Assembly (NCBI GenBank): GCA_033557685.1
Contig: JAWQRN010000014.1
Coordinates: 1 to 54,494, forward strand
Reading direction: 5' to 3'
DNA from: Sperchopsis tessellata
Taxonomy: Eukaryota > Arthropoda > Insecta > Coleoptera > Hydrophilidae
DNA length: 54,494 nt
Shown here: in pieces, positions 35,383-46,689 of the stretch
Layout: each line of letters opens with the position of its first letter
Numbering within the stretch: position 1 is the first letter of the stretch
The notes under the pieces: generated by a model
Told to the model about the DNA's origin: nothing
Databases searched by the model: none
What the model saw: only the letters and a program-made list of their open reading frames with translations
Made by a program: the position numbers and the translations under genes

Positions 35383-36900
35383 TAGAGCTCGGTCGAGGTC
35401 GCATTTTAAGATCGAAGATCGATTTTTTATAAAAATTTACTGATCGAAAAATCCTTGAAAATAAGGTTTAAATGTGATCGTCAATCGAAATGTGATTGAA
35501 ACTGGATCCCTGATCGCAGATCGAAATCGATTCCTGATCAATGAACAGAATGTGATTGATCGGATATCCTTAATTAGTGTTATTATTTACTATCTTAATA
35601 TAGTATATTTTGTATCATTTATTTTTTCAAATATTTTTTTGTATCATTTCTTAGTTTCAATCAAGGAAATATATACCTCATTTATATTGAGGTAAACTCT
35701 CTCTAGCCCGAGATTGAAACTCGTCATAGTGCTGATTACAGATTTGAAAAAGTGCCCATGTCACTTATTCACGCACTGACTGAATAGGAATCTGGTTAAT
35801 CACTACAAGGGAAAGACACAACTCGAACACTCTGGTTATCCGTGGCCATTTTAATTTGTGTGGATCTTTGTGTCAATTTTAATGTAATTATTTAGAAGCT
35901 CTATACCATGAATATTTATTGAAAAATAGACGCACCAGTAAAATAGAAAATAGTGTTCACACCATTGTTCGGCAACTATCTCTATAAATCTGTATATTGT
36001 TTTACCTAAATATAATTACTATAATAGACAAGTTATTCACTCCAAGTTTTGAAAAAAATGTTATATGGTGCGAAGACAAAAGGGCAGATATATGCTTGGT
36101 TTACTCCGAGCATCAATTATTAATCTTTTCTTCTCCATCGTAGATGTATTTTTGATCGCGTTGTTACACAACTCAATTCGTTTAATTTGCTATACTATTT
36201 TATATAGAGAAATTATTATGTTCGTGTATATAAGTAAGTGTTTATTTTACAAATCCTAAAGTTGAGTGTGTATATAAGATTGTGTGCGAAATATATTAGA
36301 ATTTATCCACCCAACCCAATAAACCATTCCAATTATTCCATATTATATAGCACGTCTGCAACTATATTCGAAATAAGATTCTGCACCAATAAAAAGGTAT
36401 TATTTTATTTAAAATAAATTAATTCCTGTTTTTACCACTCAGAAACAACGTCGCTACATTGCTTTACAGTTTATGTATTTGTAGGTCATTCGAAACAAAA
36501 TACAATACCATACACAATAAATAAAATTTGTGTTCTTTTTGAAAAGTGATACAGAACATAATATATTATTAACGACGATTAGGTTTTCGTCATTTAAGTT
36601 TAGAAACTTAATAAATCAATTGACTGCTAAAAATATATCAAATACATAAATACTATCATTTACATAAAACTTAATCGATCGAGATTTTTAAAAAGTAAAA
36701 CTAGATGTTTGTGAATAGATTTTTCTTCCAAAATAAAGGATCCATCCTTAATCAAATACCTAAATTGATTCTTGATCAAAGATTGAGCTTAGCTTTTTCA
36801 TCACTGATCAATCTTTGATTATTGATAATTGATCAATCTATCTTCGATCAATCTCTCTCAATCAAAAATATCGATTCCATTTTCTATGGACCCAGCTCTA
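35383..36900. mobile_element. hAT-like non-autonomous element with GATC-rich subterminal repeats
   Basis: The left end TAGAGCTCGGTCGA and the right end, read inward, TAGAGCTGGGTCCA form short inverted repeats. They are flanked by 8-bp direct repeats GTCATTAG (35375-35382) and GTTATTAG (36901-36908), which differ at one base. An 8-bp duplication is the hallmark of hAT transposition. Within about 200 bp of each end lie many copies of GATCGA or TTGATCAA-like hexamers, as expected of subterminal transposase-binding repeats. No transposase is visible. A SINE-like copy sits inside at 35689-35856. Confidence 0.72.
35689..35856 (-). repeat. short dispersed repeat (SINE-like), copy c
   Basis: This is the most diverged of three copies. 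It keeps the GAGAGAGTTTACC edge, GTGCGTGAATAAGTGAC in place of the AGTACTTGGATGGATGA core, and the TGGCCACGGATAACCAGAGTG edge. It is nested within the hAT-like element. Confidence 0.4.
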
Positions 36901-37154
36901 GTTATTAGGCAAATTCTCTAGCACGATCTTTTATGGTATAAGAAGCTTATGCTCTAGGGATGAAGGAATCAAGCTTATCTAAATCCTTCAGCTCATATAT
37001 TATACTCACTCACTCCGCACCCAAAATGTTTCAGTTGCTTCTTCACCCTTAATAACAAACGAAATTATTCTTTAATCATCTTCCTTTCTTATCTTAACTG
37101 TTTACTTGGCATGAATACACACAGCGGACTGTCAAAATAATAACTGATCACCTC

Positions 37155-37228
37155 TCACACACACACACAGTCACACGCACGCACGAACGCAGGCACGCAT
37201 GCACGCTCGTACGCACGCACGCATGTAC
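37155..37228. repeat. (CA)n grading into (GCAC)n microsatellite
   Basis: An eight-unit CA run continues as GCACGCACG-type tetranucleotides with several variants. It stands out sharply from the AT-rich context, about 270 bp before the PSMD10 start. Confidence 0.85.
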
Positions 37229-37501
37229 AATAAGCAGTTGAGATTGCAGGATTCGTATTTTTAATATTTTACATAATGTAATAGTTTATTAAATTGACAG
37301 ATTTCGTTTATTAGAATATTATGGCACATATCAAATATATAATACAGATAATATTCTTAATCTGTGGTTATGGCCTTAATCATGATAATTGTTGGGACCA
37401 CCGATATGTGATATTTAAATTTAAACATTCTAGAAGTAATTTTTCTATGGTTATAATAAATGAATGAATTGTAAAACAAAACAGTCGCGCTTCTTTTAAA
37501 A

Positions 37502-37606
37502 ATGGCAGCCCCAAATTCCTTGTATGAATCAGCATATAGAGGAGATTTTGAATATATTAAAATAAATGTGGATAAAGAACCAAGCCTAGTGAAAAAAGCG
37601 GATGGC
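37502..37606 (+). CDS. PSMD10: PSMD10 (gankyrin) exon 1
   Basis: This is the first coding exon: 35 codons, ATG at 37502 (MAAPNSLYESAYRGDFEYIK), donor GTAAGT, ending in phase 0. It encodes the N-terminal capping ankyrin helix pair. Gankyrin is a chaperone that binds the RPT3/PSMC4 ATPase during assembly of the 19S proteasome base, in cytosol and nucleus. Confidence 0.9.
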
Positions 37607-37869
37607 GTAAGTCTAGTTTACATATCTTAAAAAATTAACCTACAATTTGTTTTGTAAAAGTTTATAATTTTGTGCCAGGTATTTTACTGGGCAAACAAGT
37701 GAATATCTAATAAAATTTATTTCAAATAGTTACATGATAATTTAACTATAAGGGTTTGAGAAGTAGCTCTCATTGGTTCCTTTTTCTAGTGCTATAAACT
37801 ATCTTTGTTTATACTGGCAATTTATATTATGAGTTCAATTCAATTCTAATTATTTTTATTTATTTACAG

Positions 37870-38115
37870 AATGGAAGACTTTTAATACATTGGGCCGCAC
37901 TTAGTGGAAATGTTAAGTTGGTGACTTATATAATTGAAATGGGATCACCCATCGATCCTATAGACGATACGGACACAACTCCATTAATATTAGCATCTTC
38001 GGCAAATCGTGCAGAAGTTGTTGCCTTATTAATTGAGAAGGGTGCCAATGTTAACCACAAGACAAATCAAGGACATTCAGCTCTTCAGTATGCCTGCTCA
38101 AAAGGCTTATTAGAG
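37870..38115 (+). CDS. PSMD10: PSMD10 (gankyrin) exon 2
   Basis: This 82-codon exon lies between acceptor TTTACAG and donor GTAGAT, in phase 0 at both ends. It encodes ankyrin repeats with LLIHWAALSGNVKLV, TPLILASSANRAEVVALLI, KGANVNHKTNQGHSALQYAC and the first part of the next repeat. The repeat continues seamlessly into exon 3 (KGLLE to VAIKLIENGADVN), which confirms the join. A free ATG at 37918 inside it is not the true start. Confidence 0.95.
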
Positions 38116-38739
38116 GTAGATTATAGAAATCTGTATAATTAGAAAATGTAAAAAACGGGTCCTTTTGCTTAATAAAATGTATATGAAAACAAGTATTTTA
38201 AAGTAGAAATCATTTTCTTATTGGCATTTTTATGTACGTCATACTTTTTCAAAATCTGTTGTAATAAATGGACATATTGATATCCGGAGCATTTGTACCT
38301 GCTATGAAGGCGTTTGTTCATGGAAGATTTGGCACATTTTCAGAGAAACTATGATAATCAAATATATTAGTCTCTTATCTCAATTTCGGCACAACTTCCA
38401 CACAGCGGTCGGCTAAAACAGAGCATCTGTGTATTTTCTTTTGAAAAGATCCATTTTTTTGAACCATGCTTGGGAATTCTGTTAATTAATCTGTGCAGTG
38501 GAGAACCATATGAATCTAGAAGGAAGTTGTATTAAACATAATTAAAATTCCCTAATTAACCGTTATTTGCTATAAACTGACGTACACACTTTACTTTTGT
38601 TTTATGAACAGTGCACAGTTTTATGTGGAATTCATTAAAAACGTTTATGTACTCATGAATAAAAGTTTCAAATTACTTATTTTTCATAACTATCATTTGA
38701 ATTTATGTTCTTACTATAATGACATTATTCTATTTTCAG

Positions 38740-39060
38740 GTTGCAATCAAGCTTATCGAGAATGGTGCTGATGTTAATATTGTAGACATAAGAGGAGCCA
38801 CACCTATGCACAGAGCTGCCTCAAAAGGCAATTTGCAGCTTGTTAAGTTACTTTTGGAAAGCAAAGATATACTGAAAATTGATATGAAGGATTATTATGG
38901 AAATACAGCTTTACATCTAGCTTGTGAAGAGGATCGTCAAGAAGAAGCAAGGCTGCTAGTTGCAAATGGAGCCAGCTTAGAGATCATGAACAAAGAACGC
39001 CGCACTCCTTTGGATTTATGTTCTGTACCACTTTCTAAACTGTTAACTAAGTCAAACTAA
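38740..39060 (+). CDS. PSMD10: PSMD10 (gankyrin) exon 3
   Basis: Acceptor CTATTTTCAG is followed by 106 codons and the stop. Repeats VAIKLIENGADVN, TPMHRAASKGNLQLVKLLL, TALHLACEEDRQEEARLLV and TPLDLC complete the solenoid. The total of 223 residues agrees with human gankyrin (226). The gene is compact, with introns of 263 and 624 bases, and looks intact. Confidence 0.96.
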   Translation, partial: VAIKLIENGADVNIVDIRGATPMHRAASKGNLQLVKLLLESKDILKIDMKDYYGNTALHLACEEDRQEEARLLVANGASLEIMNKERRTPLDLCSVPLSKLLTKSN

Positions 39061-40290
39061 ATATAGTTCATTTATAAAAATGTGTTTTAATATTATTTTA
39101 AGTGAATAGAGAGATCTAGAGTTTTACATCACCTACTAAGACAATACATTGTATGCAGGAAGTCTTGTAGATATTTAAATGTTGAAAACTACGTTTTAAA
39201 AATTCTTTCAAATTGTTTTTCGAGACTTTAGTAGGTTCCATTCTTCTATTGGTTGAACAATACTTTTCTGAAAAACATGAAAAAGTTATATGTTGTATAT
39301 AAATTCACAGTATGACGATTTGTGAGAGCTTAACTGACATTGTTCATTCGTGACCATATGCTGCGATATGAAGTTCACATTATCATCATTGTTTTAGTGC
39401 ACATTTAAAGTCATTTCATCGAGATATATTTAGTGCCAATTATCTCAAATTGCTTAGCAGCTTCAAATGCATTGGGTTACGCATAGTCAACAACAAAATA
39501 AGAAAAATCAACCTGCGTATTATATATGCAGATGAAAGAATCAGCATATTTAGAAATATATACGGTAAAACTTGCTCTAATCACTGTTTGGCAGTGAAAC
39601 TGACTGGGCTGAATAAAAAAATAACAAAAAGAACTCTTAGATTAAACGTAATGCACTTGAATATGTAAAGTATTTCAAAGAAACTTGCAGCCATTCGTAT
39701 TATTTGTAACGAAAATAGTCTTAACAAATTGTGTTTAACTGCTCATTGGCGGAGTCAGAATGATCTGCTGACCTGAAATATTTATGGGTATAGGCTAGCC
39801 TCTCATTTTGTAAGTTTGAAATGTCTAAATATATTTCCAGTATGATATTCACTAAGAATTATAGAAGTTATGAGGATCTCACTAACTGAACTGGATTTGG
39901 CGACAACATATGTATACATATAAAGATGGACGCTACATTGTGGGTCTCTTGTAATGGATCATTTGGCGTTTATGAAAAATCGATATTCTAACCCGAGTAC
40001 CCATTTAGAACGTTCCTGATCAATTGGTCAGTGAGTGACCATTGCGCTGATGTTATTTATAGTGTCCCAAGAGGAATTATCTGACTTGGAGCTAATAGCT
40101 TCTTTTTGTTTTATGGGTGGAATGTAATCTTAGATCTAAAATACACTGCGGATAAATTTAAGCAGTGGGCACAGCGAGAATGGAGGTATAACTGGGGCTT
40201 AATCCACTATATATTGTGCTTAAGAGGTCAGTTTAATTTGATTGACATAAGGCTTAGTATTGAAAGAACTATATAAAAGAATAGTAGTAT
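39061..40290. other. PSMD10 3' flank and unassigned DNA
   Basis: The PSMD10 3' UTR must lie in the first few hundred bases, but no AATAAA close to the stop stands out. From about 39830 to 40290 the sequence is less AT-rich and abuts the Penelope-like element, so it may be part of another mobile element. Confidence 0.35.
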
Positions 40291-41640
40291 GTATGAATGT
40301 TGTTACCGGGTGAAAACCATGTAGAGGCCAGCATTTCAACCACCGTTGCAAAGGACATTTTCAAGGTGAGTGATGTTATTTCAACGAATGAGTTCACTGC
40401 ACTGATTCAAACTCGGCCGGATCATGTTTATATAGGCAAGGACTGGAGTGAGGGATGTTTACTAGCGCGTAGCCGTTACGTTCGGGCGGATGTTGCTGAG
40501 TGCAGGAGGACAGAAATGAGAGAGGGAGATTCGCCAAGCAATTAGTAATAGAAAACCATTGTTCCTATTGATATTGTTGGGCTCAATGGCTTCTCGGAAT
40601 TTTCTGGGAAAATAAGAAGGCTCCCCGAGCTAAAACATTAGCATCTTGGAACATAATGGTGTGACCTGTTTCATGATGCTGTTCAGCCATGGCCCACTGA
40701 ATAATATGACCCAGACGAGTACAGCATTCGTGCTCCTTTAACAGAGTAGCAATCGTACGCTTAGTTTCTGCAATGTATACATAGGAATAAAGGATCTGAT
40801 AAACCCCTTCGCTTTACAACGGGATGACATCTTTTGAAGAACGGAGAACTTGTGAAATCTTTTGTATTGGGGAGAATACTGTTTTGATGTTAAATTTTCT
40901 TAGTATGCGGGTATATAAGCTATTGTTTTCACCTCAGGGATATTTCTGACAGTAATGGGTGGATTTCTGAAAAGTCTTACTGACCGTTTAATGTCTGACA
41001 ATCTATATCCATTAGATAACAGCACATCGGTGACTGTACGCAACTCCTGAGAAAGTAGAGTGTTGTCACACATCTTAAAAGCTCGCTGTACGAGCGAGTT
41101 AATCATAGACATTTTCTGACATTGCATGCAAGTACCTATTAGTGTGAGGGACTTACAATAAACAGAATGAAGAAGTGTACCACTGGATCTACTTTTCAAC
41201 AAAGCTTCCAAGAAAGGAAGGGAGTTTGATGACTCAATTTCCATTGTGAAACGTATATTGGGGTGTTGGGAAATTATGTGATCCAAGAAAGCATCTAGTG
41301 CCTCTCGTCCCGACATTTAGGCTTTATATCCGAGGACGATACTGCCAATTGCTCAAATGCCTCCATAAAAATATTGGCTACAACAGGGGATAACGGGGAA
41401 ACCATAGCAGCTCCAGATGTTTGTTTGTAGAAATGGTCCCTAAATTGGAAATAATGTCTCGAGATTAACCTTCCCCTCTCAGTAGGTCGCTGATGATGCT
41501 AATAGCATCATCCAGGGGTATAATGGTGTTAAGGGACTCGACATCGAAGCTGACCATTAAGTCTGTTGGAGCTGGTCTTATACTAGAAATATGTTCTAGA
41601 AAATGGGAAGAGTCCTACATACGAAAGCCTTCCAAAGCTT
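40291..41640 (-). mobile_element. Penelope-like element: RT, GIY-YIG and terminus
   Basis: Read on the minus strand in shifting frames, it shows DSSHFLEHISSIRPAPTDLM, SFDVESLNTIIP (motif A), then YKQTSGAAM with SPLSPVVANIFMEAFEQ (motif B). The frame from 41316 reads GREALDAFLDHIISQHPNIR, then FLEALLKSRSSGTLLHSVY and SNGYRLSDIKRSVR. Next comes the GIY-YIG endonuclease (GVYQILYSYVYIAETKRTI, LLKEHECCTRLGH, MAEQHHETGHTIMFQDANVL), and finally the terminus block at 40291-40330 shared with 1-50. The YVDD motif C that should lie near 41320 is missing. Stops and shifts make it non-functional. This is the most complete Penelope copy in the window. Confidence 0.85.
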
Positions 41641-42300
41641 TAAACCTAATTTTAAAGCATGAAACACTGATGCTATGTTGTCTCTTAACTTTTACCCACT
41701 CTAATAATGATTTTTGTAGATCTGGAATACTTATTGGTAGCCCACGATTCGCCTACAGTGCTGATTTGTTTTTTAACTTGCTGCCTGATTGCCATGAGAT
41801 CTGTAGATTTCACTACTAACAGTTTTTCTGCTGCGGCATAACATTTTCTTGAATTCATTTTCAGGATTTAAAATAAAAAACTAAACATCGAAACAAATTA
41901 AATTCATCACTCAGGAAAACCGTCTTTTGTTTACTCATAGTGATAAGTATAGGTGAGCTGAATCAAGTCCTCCCCACTAAGGACAAGAAGAGAGGACATG
42001 GAACTATGTTACCAAGAAAGTGAAATGTGTCTGTAACAAAGTCTCACAGCTGTACATGCGCTTGTTCAATATTGAATGAAGTATTTTTGGTACATGACTA
42101 TAATACATACTCCTGTTTCAGTGGGTTAAAATGAGTAAACATTATGCGTATTATATTCAAGAATTCAAGATTTTACTGTAAGTGTGGTAGTTTTGCAAGA
42201 TCTTCTAGGATTATATCTAAATAAGTTCCTCAAATACTACAAACAGTACTACGCCAGAAGAGCAGTCAATAACAAGCGGGAGTATACTTATACATGTCAC
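41641..42300. other. unassigned DNA, possibly N-terminal Penelope sequence
   Basis: The minus strand directly upstream of the RT may continue the Penelope ORF, but I find no diagnostic motif. The plus-strand frame 41493-41819 is a shadow of the RT. Confidence 0.3.
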
Positions 42301-42329
42301 CTTAAAGTTAATCTGGTTGTTCGGGGTCT

Positions 42330-43400
42330 GGAAAACAGAAGCAAAGAAACTTAGCCTTGGGGCAAACGAATCCACATTGGCAGTCTATCTCAGATTTTTG
42401 TAGACACTGACACCCAGAAATTTAGCCGACATTATAGAGGTAAGTACTTCGTGCCCCACCTGAATGTTAAGAGGTGTTGTGTTGGACCCAGTTGAATATT
42501 TCATTGTTTTATATTCATTCAGCGTTAGGTTGTTGCGCTGAAACTAGTCTGTAAGAGTTGTTATGTAACTTGCAATTGTATCCTGCAGATTTTTCAGATT
42601 GTCACCTTTGCAGATTATGGATGTTTCTATAACCTAATAAGACATATATAATATGAATAATTAGGGACCCATTATTAAGCCCTGTGATATTATCATAATT
42701 ATTATTATTAAGTATTAATTTTAGAGCCACTCTCATAAAACTATATGCTGCCAACTGTTTAGTTATTATTACTTAATTCAGGCTGTCAAAAGCTTGCTCA
42801 GGACAAGATGCACTCCTGCCACCATGGTCTCCAAGCTTTTTCATCTAGTAAAACCATTTTGTTTGCAATAACTTTCACGAAAATGTTGCATACTTTTTTT
42901 ATAAACTGGTTTAATGATAGCTAGTTTAAGCATCTGAAGGAAGGAACCAGTTTCTAGATATAGATGTTTGTTGTGACTCAAGGAATTAGATATTAAAGGA
43001 GCAACATCCGCACTTCAATTCAGTCACTAGTCTCAGAAAGAAACTTGGAACATATGGAATAATGTGTTCATAATTCCTGGCCTGGGTACTAAATATACTG
43101 TATACATTGAGAAAGCACTTGTTGATGCGATCTGACACCTACAAATCACCCTCACCCCTCACCTTTCTAATGGAGTTTTTTCATTTTCGGTTTTTCTTTG
43201 TGATGTTTCGTGTTAACTCCTAAGCAGCAGCAATCTTGTCTTGAGCTCTCTGACTAATTCTGTCATTAGTTAGTCTCTGCATTCCTGACCATAATTTTTA
43301 ATATAGTATTTTTTGTAGTACTCCTTCGTAATGAAACCCAGTTTACAATCTTCCCATAGAGTTAATCTATTTCAGCTCGATATTCTAAATTCACTTGTGA
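42330..43400 (-). mobile_element. Jockey-like LINE reverse transcriptase, highly decayed
   Basis: On the minus strand, pieces in order are LKLAIIKPVYKK near 42925, EQAFDSLN near 42785 (motif A region), TSIICKGDNLKNLQDTIASY near 42590 (the stretch after YADD), and AKFLGVSVYKNL near 42405. This order is that of a Jockey-superfamily RT. Many stops, deletions and shifts are seen, and the 5' limit is uncertain. Confidence 0.6.
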
Positions 43401-43789
43401 TCCAGATCTTTGTACTTCCTTCTTTTCCTCGGAAAATATAGGTTAACGTTTGGTGCAGGTGAGCATGTCAGATACCTCCCTTCAAATAATTGTTTGCCTC
43501 CAGTATGCCTTGTTGGTAAAATCACCTAAAGTACCCTACTTGCATCACAGGATCAGGTTGTTGTGTGGTATGATCTGATTTTATAGCTTTGGAACTTATT
43601 TACTATATTATCTATTTTAGTCGAATTTGTAGCAGTGATCTTAAAAATTGCCTCTTTTCCTGAAGATCGTTTGATCCTTCAATCACACCGAAAAAATCCC
43701 TACTACTACACTTCTCTAGAGGCAACTGCACAAAAGCAAAACATTTATAAGAGCACAGATATGGATAAAACAATGTTCCAAGCGTGAAC

Positions 43790-44050
43790 GTAGGTTCATT
43801 TTATTCTATGACTAGCACTTCTGAGAGCTACATGTCAGTCTACACTTTGCACTTTTTAGAGTTAGTCGGCACCCACACTTAGCACTTTTTAGAGCTGGTC
43901 AGCACCCATACCTATCACTTTTCAGAGCTACATGGCAGTCTACCCTTAGCACTTTTAAGAGCTACTTGTCTTGATGATGTTCCCTGAAATGGTGGACGAA
44001 AGGTCGGCAAAAAAAAGCCAACACATGGTTATCTCAAGGAAAACTTGAAG
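43790..44050 (+). repeat. Penelope-type terminal repeat with five tandem 35-40-bp units
   Basis: Units carry GCACTTTTTAGAGCTAC and CATGGCAGTCTAC-type phrases at about 43815, 43850, 43885, 43917 and 43950. The repeat ends in CTTGATGATGTTCCCTG, GGTGGACGAAAGGTCGGC, AAGCCAACACATGGTTATCT and an AACTTGAAGAT edge. Its reverse complement is 31210-31460. The tail with a GACGAAA...GTCGGC core is common at Penelope-like ends. Confidence 0.7.
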
Positions 44051-44590
44051 ATAAATGTTCCATGCCTTGGCTTAGATCGAAATTACTGTGCCTATTTTCT
44101 GAAAGAGGATTCACCTCAGCAGGATGATCCTAAAATGTCGGAGATGACAGAAAACGGTCAATGTGCTCACATATTTTTGGAAATCCGCAAACTTCATCTG
44201 ATCTGGGTAAACTATGGTGGACATGCAATTGTTGAACATAGTGACAAGAAAACCTTACAACCCTTGCAGACAATCCATCCATCTTACATTTGATATATTT
44301 AAGAAACTTCAATAGATGGTATGCCTCCCGAACAAAAAAATATATTTGATTTATTTAAAACTTTCATTTGCCACAGCTTTCTTGTATATTTTCATATTGA
44401 TATTCTGGTATAGTCTATTCTTTCACATCCTTTACCTTCGTGTGAAATTAGATTAATTTTACTTTGAATTTTATAAAATTTGAAAAAGAAAAAAAATAAT
44501 ACACAAATTAAAAACAAAGGTGTGTATATACATTTTATAAGTATTGGTCAATATTAAAATTGATTATAACACAAGAAAAAACAATTAAAT
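44051..44590. other. intergenic DNA downstream of the SGNH gene
   Basis: No gene is supported. The plus frame 44045-44293 has no domain. The 3' UTR and polyadenylation site of the minus-strand SGNH gene should lie here, but AATAAA-like hexamers are too common to choose one. Confidence 0.35.
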
Positions 44591-44790
44591 TTAATCAGAT
44601 TCACTGTCGCTGCTGGCATCAAAATATTCAATATTGAGTACTGCTTCAAGCAACTTGAAACCTCGCTTATTTAAATGTATTAAATCTGGCTTATTCTTGT
44701 CATGGTAAGTCTTCTCAAAATATGATATGCATGATTTGTCGTGTCTTTTTTCTAGGAGTGAACACAAATCCACCACTGATATATGACTTC
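44591..44790 (-). CDS. SGNH hydrolase-like gene, last exon (catalytic Asp-His)
   Basis: Acceptor TTTTTCCAG is followed by the last 65 codons and the stop. DKNKPDLIHLNKRGFKLLEA is the block-V DxxHxN motif, supplying the Asp and His of an SGNH/GDSL esterase triad. The tail DASSDSESD is acidic and serine-rich. The split Arg codon with the previous exon (C plus GA) confirms the join. Confidence 0.85.
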
Positions 44791-45735
44791 CTGGAAAAAG
44801 AAACATTAAATTAATATAATTATAAAAGAACGATTTAAACTATCAGTTCATACTTGATAGGTTGCAGAGGAAAATAACTTGTTGTGAACAAAAGGTAATT
44901 GGCTTAGTATAATGTATCGTCCGCAAAATCATCAGGATAAAATCAGATGTATGATAAGTCGATTTTAACAAACAAAATAATAATAAATTAAAAATAATAG
45001 TAAGGCATGTCACAGAAGTTAACATGACTAGATTTATGTCAGGAGCACAAATTAGGATGAGGCTTTAAGGTAAAGATTTTCTATGAAGAATTGGGAATGA
45101 TGAATTGGACTGATAAATATACTATATCTCAAAATTTTCAACAATATATTTATGAAAATTGGGGTAAGTAAAAACAATAGCCATTCATTCACCACAATGG
45201 TATCCTCATATATTTTTCAGATTCAATTGATTTTAAAATTTAACATGTTGAGGATATATGACCAAAATAACTTTAATTAGTTAAAATAAAAATGTCACTT
45301 GAGGTACACCATTGTAACATTTAAATTATATAATTATCAAAAAAAGAATCATCTTTCTTAATCCATGTATATGTATATGTTGTCCAAATCAAGGCTTTTA
45401 GATGTTATGGAACTCGTCCAATTTAAATTCCATCAACATACTGCTGGCCCTCTCGAAAATATTTGCAATGTTAGCAGTGCAACAATTCCGGGAACACTTA
45501 CTGTTATACTCCATACTATTTGATAAGCAATTTGCGTTTCGTCTGATCATGGATGTGCTGTTGCGCTTCTAGATATAAGTAATAAAAATGATTTTTAGAT
45601 CAATTGACAGTGGAGAATTAATTGCACTGGTTCTTTTGGTCTATCCCAAAACCTTCGACAATATAAATTACTTCATTTTGCTAACTGTGCATAAACACGT
45701 TGGTTTTGGATGCAGAGTTGTTGACTTTTTTTGCT

Positions 45736-45805
45736 TAGTTTATCGGGGGTAGAATCTAGAATGTTTTAGTTTATCGGGGGTAGAATCTAGAATGTTTTAG
45801 TTAAT
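45736..45805. repeat. 31-bp tandem repeat, about 2.3 copies
   Basis: The unit TTTATCGGGGGTAGAATCTA plus GAATGTTTTAG is repeated exactly once, with a third, partial unit (TTAATGGGGG). Confidence 0.85.
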
Positions 45806-46689
45806 GGGGGAGTGCTTTGTTGGGTTTGAGGTGGACAACATTGATCGTAAACATGTTGTTGGATTTTATAAGCATTATTTATATATTAGTCCAATTAAAT
45901 AAATTGTTTTAGTAATTGGGTCTAAGGTTGCCTGAATTTAAGTTATCCATGTTATTGATAGCACATAATCTGGGAATTATTTTAGACTCCATTAAAATTT
46001 CATATATTCTTACCAGACTATAAAATGAGTATTCTTAGTTAGGCATAGGTGTAGGTTTGTCTCTGGTACTAGTAATCTCTCATTTTTGTGATGTTACTGA
46101 CAGAAGAAATATATACACAGTATGAAAAGGTGTTGGAGGTTCATTTGATGATTTGCTGTGATCAAATTTCTCATATGGTCTAGACGATTGATTGGATGAA
46201 CATGACGGATTACCAAAGCTCTGTACAGTGTAGTATCTGCTTCAAAGCCATGAATGTTTAACTTTGGGCAACGGAGAAAAAATAATGACATTTTTTATTT
46301 GTATAAATAACTTAACAATAAAATTGATGCCACTAAATTTTTGGGTGGAATACAAATTAAGAATATCTGTTTTTGGTCTAAACGAAACAAATAAGCATGT
46401 GTTAAATGTGTTTGGTATTTTAAAAACCTGGAGTTTATTTTTTAGTTGTTATGTCCATGCTTACAATAGAATGGGAAACATACAACATCTCACCATTCTA
46501 ATCTGAAGTTCTTGTTTTAAATCATGGTTACACAACAGATCCCTCGTTTTAAAAGACAGTTCTGGCTATCTTTATTCTGCTTTTGATTTCAACCGTCTAA
46601 TCACTACTGTTTATTACCCGGCGACATAGATATTTGTACTAAGTTTCTTTTTCAATACAGGCATTGTCAATGATAAAAGGTTAGTGCTT

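Noticed and set aside
37918..38142. Independent start at 37918 for the ankyrin protein
   Set aside because: It is internal to PSMD10 exon 2. The frame is open upstream to a good acceptor and joins exon 1.
40297..40545. 82-codon plus-strand frame starting MLLPGENHVEAS
   Set aside because: It overlaps the reversed terminus of the Penelope-like element, so it is repeat sequence read on the wrong strand.
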